Assembly: GCA_027578815.1 (NCBI GenBank)
Contig: JANBTH010000482.1
Coordinates: 1-16,460, forward strand
From: Coemansia sp. RSA 1804
Taxonomy: Eukaryota; Kickxellomycota; Kickxellomycetes; Kickxellales; Kickxellaceae
Reading direction: 5' to 3'
DNA length: 16,460 nt
The number at the start of each line of letters is the position of its first letter. The stretch's first letter is position 1. A program made the translations under genes and the position numbers. Shown piece after piece: positions 1 to 7,356 of this stretch. The notes beneath the pieces are model-generated. The model was not told the origin of the DNA, made no database searches, and saw only the letters and a program-made list of their open reading frames with translations.

Positions 1-128
1 ATTGAAGGTAATTAAAGTCAATTTACAATGGTTCCTTAATTAATACACAGAAACGGTGGTAGAACGTTAAATATGCACCATTAACTATATCAATATTAGC
101 AACAATACGCTGATACCGAGTGTTTTTT
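1..128 (+). repeat. Left copy of a 128-bp terminal inverted repeat
   Basis: Bases 1-128 equal the reverse complement of 16333-16460 at 127 of 128 positions. The only mismatch is C78 against T on the complement (A16383). The first 77 bases are identical, then one difference, then 50 more identical bases. Similarity stops abruptly after a run of six T (123-128); the inner flanks are unrelated. The repeat is AT-rich and has no meaningful ORF. It starts exactly at the first base of the window, so its outer limit may lie outside. It may be a true terminal inverted repeat of an element, or the edge of a dispersed repeat at which a contig ended. Confidence 0.97.
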
Positions 129-614
129 TACAATATTATGTTTTTATTACTGCTACTGGCACATGTGTTAATTGCCAACATCCAATTACTATAGATGTCT
201 TCAATCTCTACTCATTTATTTTATTAACATACATGATTATACTTTTTAAACAGAGAAATTCTCATGGGCTTGCAAGCAGTCGCCTGAATTATACAAATGC
301 TACATTGAATTGTAAAAAGCTAAAAATAGAACAAAAGTTCTTTTCACCACGACCATATTAAAGAATAGAAAGAAACTGGCTATTTTGAAAGACTTTATAA
401 GCAGTTTTAGAATGAAATCGGAAAGATAATTAGATATAAAAAATTTACTGGCACACGCTTCTAGTAAAATATCATATACTGTAAATCTAAGAAAATTGTG
501 GCAACCTACATAAACTGTATTCTGCCCTATTATGATTTCATTTTTTAGTTTAATATTCCTTACTTCTTTTAAATTCATATCTTTCAAATAAACCACCTAT
601 CTTTTGTCGGTATT
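129..614. other. AT-rich spacer upstream of the ABC transporter gene
   Basis: These 486 bases are strongly AT-rich with many stops in all frames. I see no conserved protein, RNA gene or clear TATA element at a standard distance from the transporter start. The longest reading frame (minus strand, 300-596) opens with GTG and encodes an F/I/K/N/L-rich string typical of random AT-rich DNA, so it is not called. The transporter promoter presumably lies here, but I cannot point to a specific site. Confidence 0.6.
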
Positions 615-3600
615 ATGCGTCAAATTTTAGGGCTATCAAAAGCTCTTGTTCTTACTTCATCAACTTGTATAGCTGTGATTAGCTTTTATCTCCTCTCATC
701 CCATGTGTCATTGTTTCTAGATGCAAGCAATCGTTCCCATCTGTGCAGCGCTTCTTCAGCCTGGTCTTGGTCAATTAGCAATGACTGCTTCCGTGTAGGC
801 TTCCTCTGGCCAACGCTTCTTCTGCTTGTCTCTGGAATAACAGCGACTACGCTAGCACTATGTCTTGCATTTTTTAATGTTCCAGACGACGACTCGGTGT
901 ATGCAACAGACGGAAGTGCGTCTTTGTTCCGTCTGGGCATTGGCAACAGAAAGCTGCCTATTCGTTGCCCACCAGGCGCAACTATTGTGCTTGACAACAG
1001 ACTACGTATGGGCATTGTTGGAATAATCGTGCTTTCTGCTCAGGTCGTCCTGCTGTACTTTTGGCAGAAGCACTCTGATTTCCAAAACCTCATGTACTCG
1101 TTTACATCTTTGCAAAGTGTAGCGTTTACTACGGCCCTGACTTTGTACAGCGTTTTTGTCTTTTTGAAAAGCGAACGCACTTTATACATGGGCATTTTTC
1201 CTTGGCTTATTGCGATGCCAGTGCTTTCGCAATTTGCATGCAGTCTTGGTGAAGTCTACTTTTCCTTTTTCACAACCAAGAATAGTTCTGTGCCCATCTT
1301 TGGCCGCAGCGCATCGTTGCAGTCAAACTTTCTGGTTGCTAATATAGTGCTAAATCTGGCCATGGTTATAGTGTTGGCAGTAGTTCAACGGCACACTATC
1401 TTCCTTCGTCCAATTTCTTCTTCCGCTTCAAACATCCAATCCAAGAACAAGTACTATGACGCCTCAGTTGATGAGTCCACACCATTCGCATACAAGAACG
1501 ATCCCAATGAGGGCTATCTTATTGACTCTCCAGAGACAGGCTCATCCATACTCGACAGATTAATGGTAATGTGGCCATCAGAGATTTTTAGCAGAGGCGC
1601 AGCTGGTAGGCTAGAGAGCAATGACATTTATCGACTCGCTAGCGATTACAATATTTTTTCTAATTGGAAGCGCTACCTTCACTACCGCAAGAATAACAAG
1701 GGCATGGTTGTGGCTATGATACTAACGTTTATCTCCGAGGCTGCACTAAAGTGTTTTTGTGTCTTGTCTATGAGCATACTTGAATATGCATCGCCATTCT
1801 TCCTTCAGCATATTCTGCGGTACATTGAGAGCTCCAGTGATACTGAAAACTCCATTACAAAGCGAGGTGCTTATCTCTACGCATTTGGCCTGTTTTTCTT
1901 TTTAAATGCTGAAGCTATTATTAGCAGACTGGATGGTATGATATCTACCACTATATCAATGAATATCTATAAAATTCTTTGTGGCGAACTGTCTGTTAAG
2001 ACACTGCAACGTCGTGGCAAAGGATCTTGGGACAAGCCAAAGGATTCAAAGGATGATTCCAATAAAGACACAAAATCGTCGTTTGACGAAGGAGCCATTG
2101 TAAACCTTATGGATTCTGATTCAAGGAATGTGTCATGTTTCCACTATTTTTTGGAGGATATAGTTGATGTACCGCTTTCACTTTCAATTGGTCTTTTCTA
2201 CATCTATAAGCTACTTGGTGTGTCGGCGTTGATTGGACTGTCAGCAGCAGTTCTATACATTCCATTATCCAAGATGATTGTTAATCGTATGATCAAGAAC
2301 CGCAGGATTCAGAGAAAAATGAGCGACAAGAGAATGACTATGCTTGGAGAGGCTATTCAAGGCATCAAGGCTGTCAAACTGTTTGGCTGGGAGTCCCGCT
2401 TTATGAAGAACATTGCTGAACAACACAGCATTCAACTGAGTTACACTTGGAAAATATTTTCATGGAAAGTTGTAGCAGCAATAGCATCTGAACTTTCACC
2501 AGTAACCGTGTTTGTCTTTATATTGTATCTGTACACCATTGTGTTTGGTAATAAGCTAACAGCAGAAGTTGCATTTACATCTCTATCAGTCTACCATACA
2601 GTCTACTATACTATTATGCGTGTAAACAACACTTACTCTACCCTTAGTGATATGTTTGTCTCTGCTAATCGTATTGATGCTTATCTGGGAAGTTCACACA
2701 TTCAAGAGCTTGAAAAGCGTGTTGCGGCAAACACTGAAAACATGCTTGGTTTTAAGGATGCGGACTTGGAATGGATGTCTCCAGAGAACAAAGGTGAATC
2801 CCAGAATCAAAATACAGCAAATAGCAATGTTGCGACTACAGATACAGATAACAGTCCAGTCTCGGAACAGACACCGCTTCTTTCAGAAGAATCATCATCA
2901 TCACAAGCTGTACTGACTGCTAATGGATCTGCTGCTTCGTTGGTCAAACTAAATGAAATGCCACCATTTTCTCTTAAAAACATTGACATACAATTCCCAA
3001 TCGGTGGATTTTCAATTATCGCTGGACCTACTGGAAGTGGCAAGTCGTCACTTCTCTCTGCACTTATTGGTGAGATGACGCTTGTTCGTGGCAACATAAT
3101 GGTGCCAACAATTGACTCAAGAGTAGCAGCAGCAGCAGCAGATGGAAGCAAGTATAATGATGTTATGGACTTTGCCAATGTGGGCCTTGTGCTTCATGAC
3201 ATTGCATATGTTGGACAAGATACATGGCTGCGCAATGCCACTTTCCGTGAAAACATTCTTTTTGGAGAGGAATATGAAAAGGGGCGATATGAAGAGGTTC
3301 TGCGTGTCTGTGCTTTGAAACCAGATCTGCGCATATTCCCAGCCGGCGATGAAACTGAGATCGGTGAGCGTGGTGTGACGCTTTCTGGCGGACAAAGGCA
3401 AAGAGTTGCACTGGCACGTGCTGTGTACTCCCATCGTCGTATTCTGCTGATTGACGACTGCTTGTCTGCTGTTGATGCACACACAGGCAAACACATTTTG
3501 ATGGAGTGTTTGTTGAGCAAGACCAAGCTGATGCAGGGACGCACTCGAGTTCTGATCACTCACCATGTTCCAATGTGTCTGCCCTATGCTGACTTTATGG

Positions 3601-5885
3601 TTATGATGAACAAGGGTCGTGTTGTTCTAAAGGGTGCACCTCAGGAGCTAAAAGCACAAGGCATTCTTACTAGTGCTCTCAAGGAACTGGATGATAAAGC
3701 TAGAAATGCAAATAAAGATAAACAGCCAGCAGATAAGGAAGAAGATGGAAAAGACAAAAATATTGAAACAGATAAAGAATCTACAACATCCGACCTGGAA
3801 AAGTCCCTTTTCAACCTAAAGTCCGAAGACGAGTACACTGAGGAGCGTCTAAGAAAGATTGCTGAGCAGAAGAATCTTGATCCCAACATTGATCTGACAG
3901 TTCTGCAGGGAATTCTAGTCAAGGAAGAAGAGCGTGAAGAGGGCCATGTCAAATTTGAAGTGTGGAAAACATTTATTAAAATTTGTGGCAGCAGTTCGTA
4001 TTGGGCTAGTATTGCTATTATAATGGTTATTGCTGAAATATTCTCCACTATGAAAACATATGCAATTAGACTCTGGGTGTCATCTAATAAAGAGGACCAA
4101 TCTGGTAGCCTTGTTTTGTCATTGCTCTTTTCTGGTTCCATGGATGGCACAGCAAACACAGCAATCTACCCAGCCGGCTCTGATGCTTATGCAGTGACAG
4201 GCAAGAGTAGTCCAGCATATTGGCTTAGTATCTACATGCTTGTATCAGCGCTTGGTGCATTCTGGGGAATACTAAAGATGTATGTCACTTGCTATGGTGG
4301 CATTAATGCCGCAAAAAATATCCACAAAAAGCTTCTCCATACAGTAATGCATGCTACTCCTCAGTTCTTTGACACAACACCAGCTGGTCGGATAATCAGT
4401 CGGTTTTCTGGCGATATGGACACAATAGATGATGGTGCAATTGGTTTGCTTATTAGTTGGTTCAGCGCATTTGTAACACTTGCTGCAACGCTTGTAATCA
4501 TTATCTCGGTAATTCCAATGTTTGTATTTCCAGCAGTGTTAATTGTTGCCATGTATATCTCAATTGCTTACTACTATCTAGTTACTATGCGCGAGATCAA
4601 TAGGCTTAATTCGAGCAGCAGATCGCCTGTAATTTCAATATTTGGAGAGATGGTTGGCGGTATTGCAGTGGTTCGCGCCTTCAATGTGCAGAAACAGTAT
4701 CTCAAAGAGGTGATTAACAGGCTAAACAATAGCAACCGGTTTAGTTACATTAGTTTAATTGGATCCCAGTGGATGAGTTTGCGTATATCTGTTACAAGCA
4801 CAATGGTAACATTTGTATGTGTTGTGTTTATTCTACTCAATGCGGGATGGATGGATGCTGGCTTGGCAGGGTTTGTGCTCACCTACGCAACCTCCTTTTC
4901 GGGCAATACAAGAGCTTTAATTGATGGGTATATTTTTAATGAGCGAAACATGACCTCTGTCGAGAGAGTTATGCAATATCTAAAGCTGAATCAGGAGGCA
5001 GCATCGGAATCAACGCCTGAAAACAAGCCATCGGCATTGTGGCCCAAGACAGGCAATGTGGAGTTTGAGAACCTTGTTGCAGAGTATGTTCCAGGCGTTC
5101 CTGTTTTGCATGGAATATCTTTATCTGTGCATCATGGAGAGAAGGTCGGTGTTGTTGGCCGTACGGGTGCAGGAAAGAGCACAATGTCACTGGCACTCAC
5201 GCGGTTTGTTGAAGCAACCAAGGGTCGAATTGTGCTCGATGGCGTGGACATTTCCAAGATTGGACTAGAGGACCTAAGACGCAACATTACCATTATTCCA
5301 CAAGATCCGGTGCTATTCAATGGCACTATTCGCTATAACATTGATCCGTTTGAGGAGTACCCTGATGAGCTTATCTGGGATGCTCTGAACCGTGTACACA
5401 TGACTCGTGAACAGACCAGCCATGCCACGAGTGCAAGCACTAGCATTGTAGGAATTGCAAATGGTGAGAATGGCGAGCTGCCACTAGAGCGGATGGCTGG
5501 GGTATTCAGTAGCTTGGATGACAAGATTGAACAGAACGGGCACAGTTTGTCTGCTGGACAGCGACAGCTAGTAGCCATGACACGTGCGCTTGTAAGGAGA
5601 TCCAAGCTGATTATCATGGATGAAGCCACAGCCTCCGTCGATTTTGATACCGATGAACGACTTCAGCGCACAATCCGTGGCTACGAGTTTGCCAATTCCA
5701 CTATTCTGTGCATTGCTCATCGTTTGCGCACTGTTATTGACTACGACAGAGTGCTTGTTCTTGACAAGGGTAAAGTGGCAGAGTTTGACACGCCAAAGAA
5801 CCTGCTGAAGAAAAAGGGCGGAATCTTTAGGGGAATGTGTGAAGAGACTGGCGAGTTTAAAGAACTAAAGGCTACAGCCAGATAG
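615..5885 (+). CDS. ABCC-subfamily (MRP / Ybt1-like) full-length ABC transporter
   Basis: A 1,756-aa ATP-driven membrane pump. Family members move glutathione conjugates, bile acids or pigments, usually into the fungal vacuole; the substrate here is unknown. Order: N-terminal membrane domain (helices near 11-35, 63-87, 132-150, 166-184, 190-210, 239-258), L0 linker (about 262-360), TMD1 (about 362-690), NBD1, charged K/E/D-rich linker (about 1022-1110), TMD2 (about 1113-1450), NBD2. NBD1: Walker A GPTGSGKS 804-811, Q-loop Q868, signature LSGGQ 923-927, Walker B ending D947-D948, H983. NBD2: Walker A GRTGAGKS 1515-1522, Q1563, signature LSAGQ 1645-1649, Walker B D1669-E1670, H1702. D948 in place of the catalytic Glu makes site 1 degenerate, as usual for ABCC. 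The 'TGSGK...LIGEMT' and 'PAGDETEIGERG' context resembles fungal Ybt1/Vmr1. It is one uninterrupted frame, and the ATG at 615 puts the TMD0 helices near the N terminus. Codons are noticeably more AT-rich than in the genes to its right. Confidence 0.95.
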   Translation: MRQILGLSKALVLTSSTCIAVISFYLLSSHVSLFLDASNRSHLCSASSAWSWSISNDCFRVGFLWPTLLLLVSGITATTLALCLAFFNVPDDDSVYATDGSASLFRLGIGNRKLPIRCPPGATIVLDNRLRMGIVGIIVLSAQVVLLYFWQKHSDFQNLMYSFTSLQSVAFTTALTLYSVFVFLKSERTLYMGIFPWLIAMPVLSQFACSLGEVYFSFFTTKNSSVPIFGRSASLQSNFLVANIVLNLAMVIVLAVVQRHTIFLRPISSSASNIQSKNKYYDASVDESTPFAYKNDPNEGYLIDSPETGSSILDRLMVMWPSEIFSRGAAGRLESNDIYRLASDYNIFSNWKRYLHYRKNNKGMVVAMILTFISEAALKCFCVLSMSILEYASPFFLQHILRYIESSSDTENSITKRGAYLYAFGLFFFLNAEAIISRLDGMISTTISMNIYKILCGELSVKTLQRRGKGSWDKPKDSKDDSNKDTKSSFDEGAIVNLMDSDSRNVSCFHYFLEDIVDVPLSLSIGLFYIYKLLGVSALIGLSAAVLYIPLSKMIVNRMIKNRRIQRKMSDKRMTMLGEAIQGIKAVKLFGWESRFMKNIAEQHSIQLSYTWKIFSWKVVAAIASELSPVTVFVFILYLYTIVFGNKLTAEVAFTSLSVYHTVYYTIMRVNNTYSTLSDMFVSANRIDAYLGSSHIQELEKRVAANTENMLGFKDADLEWMSPENKGESQNQNTANSNVATTDTDNSPVSEQTPLLSEESSSSQAVLTANGSAASLVKLNEMPPFSLKNIDIQFPIGGFSIIAGPTGSGKSSLLSALIGEMTLVRGNIMVPTIDSRVAAAAADGSKYNDVMDFANVGLVLHDIAYVGQDTWLRNATFRENILFGEEYEKGRYEEVLRVCALKPDLRIFPAGDETEIGERGVTLSGGQRQRVALARAVYSHRRILLIDDCLSAVDAHTGKHILMECLLSKTKLMQGRTRVLITHHVPMCLPYADFMVMMNKGRVVLKGAPQELKAQGILTSALKELDDKARNANKDKQPADKEEDGKDKNIETDKESTTSDLEKSLFNLKSEDEYTEERLRKIAEQKNLDPNIDLTVLQGILVKEEEREEGHVKFEVWKTFIKICGSSSYWASIAIIMVIAEIFSTMKTYAIRLWVSSNKEDQSGSLVLSLLFSGSMDGTANTAIYPAGSDAYAVTGKSSPAYWLSIYMLVSALGAFWGILKMYVTCYGGINAAKNIHKKLLHTVMHATPQFFDTTPAGRIISRFSGDMDTIDDGAIGLLISWFSAFVTLAATLVIIISVIPMFVFPAVLIVAMYISIAYYYLVTMREINRLNSSSRSPVISIFGEMVGGIAVVRAFNVQKQYLKEVINRLNNSNRFSYISLIGSQWMSLRISVTSTMVTFVCVVFILLNAGWMDAGLAGFVLTYATSFSGNTRALIDGYIFNERNMTSVERVMQYLKLNQEAASESTPENKPSALWPKTGNVEFENLVAEYVPGVPVLHGISLSVHHGEKVGVVGRTGAGKSTMSLALTRFVEATKGRIVLDGVDISKIGLEDLRRNITIIPQDPVLFNGTIRYNIDPFEEYPDELIWDALNRVHMTREQTSHATSASTSIVGIANGENGELPLERMAGVFSSLDDKIEQNGHSLSAGQRQLVAMTRALVRRSKLIIMDEATASVDFDTDERLQRTIRGYEFANSTILCIAHRLRTVIDYDRVLVLDKGKVAEFDTPKNLLKKKGGIFRGMCEETGEFKELKATAR
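3125..3141 (+). repeat. In-frame AGC microsatellite encoding an Ala run
   Basis: Five AGC units plus two bases lie inside the ABC transporter gene and are read as a short polyalanine run. The run sits in the loop between Walker A and the Q-loop of NBD1, where this protein is about 30 residues longer than typical MRP proteins. Such a run is prone to length variation between strains. Confidence 0.8.
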
Positions 5886-6152
5886 ATAATCACTATTGTT
5901 GAGATGCAGTGACTTCTTTGACAGCAACGATGAGCAACATGTGAATGACTCTCTTTCTTATATCTAATCCGCCCATACCGCGGATATCTTTGTTAACAAA
6001 AACCTCCAAAAAAATTAGAAAAACTTGAAAAGCACAAAAACATTTACTTTTTTCATATCTTTCCTTTTCCAATTTTTAGCTTTACTTCTTTTTCAGGGTT
6101 TCCGGATTTCTAGTTATTTGTTAGTAGCCACAGCCGTCTTACAAACAATAGA

Positions 6153-6158
6153 AATAAA
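6153..6158 (+). terminator. AATAAA poly(A)-like signal downstream of the ABC transporter
   Basis: An exact AATAAA about 268 bases after the transporter stop codon. It would give a 3' UTR of roughly 290 bases. It is the only perfect hexamer seen on the plus strand in this spacer, but fungal poly(A) signals are degenerate and earlier A-rich sites (around 6000) could be used instead. Confidence 0.4.
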
Positions 6159-6166
6159 GGACAGCA

Positions 6167-6172
6167 TATAAA
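6167..6172 (+). promoter_or_regulatory. TATA-like element upstream of SYF2
   Basis: TATAAA lies 187 bases upstream of the first SYF2 ATG at 6359 and 31 bases before the CACGTG box. If used, the 5' UTR would be about 160 bases. The AT-rich context makes chance occurrence likely. Confidence 0.3.
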
Positions 6173-6202
6173 CACATATAACTACGAATAGCTGCAACAA
6201 AG

Positions 6203-6208
6203 CACGTG
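6203..6208. promoter_or_regulatory. CACGTG E-box upstream of SYF2
   Basis: A perfect CACGTG palindrome about 150 bases before the SYF2 start. It is embedded in AGCACGTGAT (6201-6210), the exact reverse complement of 9446-9455 upstream of ROK1. TCACGTG is the core bound by fungal bHLH factors of the Cbf1 type. Binding here is inferred from sequence only. Confidence 0.45.
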
Positions 6209-6358
6209 ATTTGGTGGCCATAATTTCTTTGTTCATATGTTTTGTGGATGAGCATAGAGGGGAAAGTTATTTATTTAGAAACGTTAATAAATTAACCCAT
6301 TAGTATTTTTCTTAATAAGCTCTAGATAATAATTACATATTTCCGGCTTCAATTATAT

Positions 6359-7198
6359 ATGCTCATGATGGACTGCAGTGTGACGCAAAATCCAGAAAGT
6401 GCTTCTGACACGGAGAGAATCCACACGGATAAAGAAAAGACAATTGAAGGAGATGCAAGTATCATGAGCGACAGTGGCGAAGAAACCGATTCCAGCGACA
6501 GCAGTTCACAGGAAGATATCACGGAGAGGAAAGACATTCCGGAGCAACTCAAAGCACAAGTAGACCGACTCCGGGCGATCCGCGAGCGACTGGCCAAGGG
6601 CGTGGAGGACAACAAGCGCGACGTGTACAAGGAGCATCAGCGGCTTCGGGAGAACCCGCGGGACCATCGGCGTCAGGAGAGGAAGAGGCGGGAGGCGGAG
6701 ATATTGAAGGAGAGGGAGGAGTATTCGGGACAGGATTATGAGCGGTCGCGGTTCCGGGACTACTCGATTGAGCAGGTCGAAAGGTACGAGGAAAAGAAAC
6801 GCAGCCGCGAAGAGAATGCGGAGCGTGGTTTCACCGACTACTCGCAGGTCAATAGACGCAAGTACGAGCGTGATGTTGCTAAGATCAAGCCTGACTTGGC
6901 TGCGTACGAGAGAGATAAACATGAGAAGGCAGCTATGGTGGGAGGGTCCGGCGGTTCTGAAGTGTCGTTGGATACTGTGCATAAGCCGGATCACCGGCAT
7001 GTGGAGAAGCTCGTCAAGACTGTTGAGGAGCAGCAGCGGCGACGCGCTGAGCTGCACAAGCCGTCTATTGAGAAGGAGGGCGAGAGCGTGTCCTACATCA
7101 ACGAGCGGAATGCGCGGTTCAACCGCAAGATGAACCGCGCATATGATAAGCACACCAAGGAGATCCGCGACAACTTTGAGCGCGGAACGGCATTGTAG
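6359..7198 (+). CDS. SYF2: Pre-mRNA-splicing factor SYF2
   Basis: A 279-aa nuclear protein matching SYF2, a small largely helical component of the Prp19/NTC-associated complex that acts in the activated spliceosome. The C-terminal half carries the family hallmarks: an 'RGFTDYSQ...RKYERDVAKIKPDL' block, an 'HRHVEKLV' helix, then 'SYINERNARFNRK' and a final 'FERGTAL' close to the usual ERGTA ending. The N-terminal 60 residues are acidic and serine-rich (SDSGEETDSSDSSS) and not conserved; the middle is a long highly charged R/E/K helix. ATGs at 6359, 6365, 6368 and about 6464 (MSDSGEE) are all possible starts; the first is taken because the frame is open and it follows AT-rich leader. GC content rises sharply after about 6540. 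It is convergent with ROK1. Confidence 0.92.
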   Translation: MLMMDCSVTQNPESASDTERIHTDKEKTIEGDASIMSDSGEETDSSDSSSQEDITERKDIPEQLKAQVDRLRAIRERLAKGVEDNKRDVYKEHQRLRENPRDHRRQERKRREAEILKEREEYSGQDYERSRFRDYSIEQVERYEEKKRSREENAERGFTDYSQVNRRKYERDVAKIKPDLAAYERDKHEKAAMVGGSGGSEVSLDTVHKPDHRHVEKLVKTVEEQQRRRAELHKPSIEKEGESVSYINERNARFNRKMNRAYDKHTKEIRDNFERGTAL

Positions 7199-7207
7199 CA
7201 ACATGCT

Positions 7208-7213
7208 TTTATT
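7208..7213 (-). terminator. AATAAA poly(A)-like signal for ROK1
   Basis: TTTATT on the plus strand reads AATAAA on the minus strand, about 145 bases after the ROK1 stop. A second minus-strand copy lies at 7237-7242. Cleavage after the distal copy would carry the ROK1 transcript into the last SYF2 codons. Confidence 0.45.
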
Positions 7214-7335
7214 TCTATTGATATCGTTGTTTGTTGTTTATTTGTTCATTAACCAGACCATGTGTATTTTGAGCACTGCGAGGGTAACTACTTATTATTA
7301 ACATTGGCGCCAAATGTCAGCCAAAATAACCACTG

Positions 7336-7341
7336 AATAAA
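7336..7341 (+). terminator. AATAAA poly(A)-like signal for SYF2
   Basis: A perfect plus-strand AATAAA 137 bases after the SYF2 stop and only 15 bases before the end of the opposing ROK1 stop codon. Cleavage 10-30 bases downstream would place the SYF2 mRNA end inside or next to the ROK1 coding region. Confidence 0.5.
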
Positions 7342-7356
7342 AACCATATCATGGCG

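Larger units (their letters stand above)
5886..6358. other. Intergenic spacer between the ABC transporter and SYF2
   Basis: About 470 AT-rich bases between two genes on the same strand. It must hold the transporter 3' UTR and the SYF2 promoter. I see an AATAAA (6153-6158), a TATAAA (6167-6172) and a CACGTG box (6203-6208), in that order, which fits a terminator followed by a promoter. Oligo-A and oligo-T runs occur around 6000-6060. No ORF or RNA gene is evident. Confidence 0.6.
7199..7356. other. Compact convergent 3' gap between SYF2 and ROK1
   Basis: Only 158 bases separate the two stop codons. Each strand has AATAAA hexamers placed so that the two mRNAs would overlap in their 3' ends. 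No ORF is present. Confidence 0.75.

Noticed and set aside
1..128. Telomeric ends
   Set aside because: No short G-rich tandem array (such as TTAGGG) occurs at either end.
300..596. 98-codon minus-strand reading frame next to the transporter start
   Set aside because: It opens with GTG rather than ATG, lies in very AT-rich DNA, and its residues (F, I, K, N, L) are what random AT-rich sequence gives. No motif or homology is recognisable.
6506..7204. 232-codon minus-strand reading frame opposite SYF2
   Set aside because: It is an antisense shadow of the charged SYF2 helix, giving a Leu/Arg-rich string without a domain.
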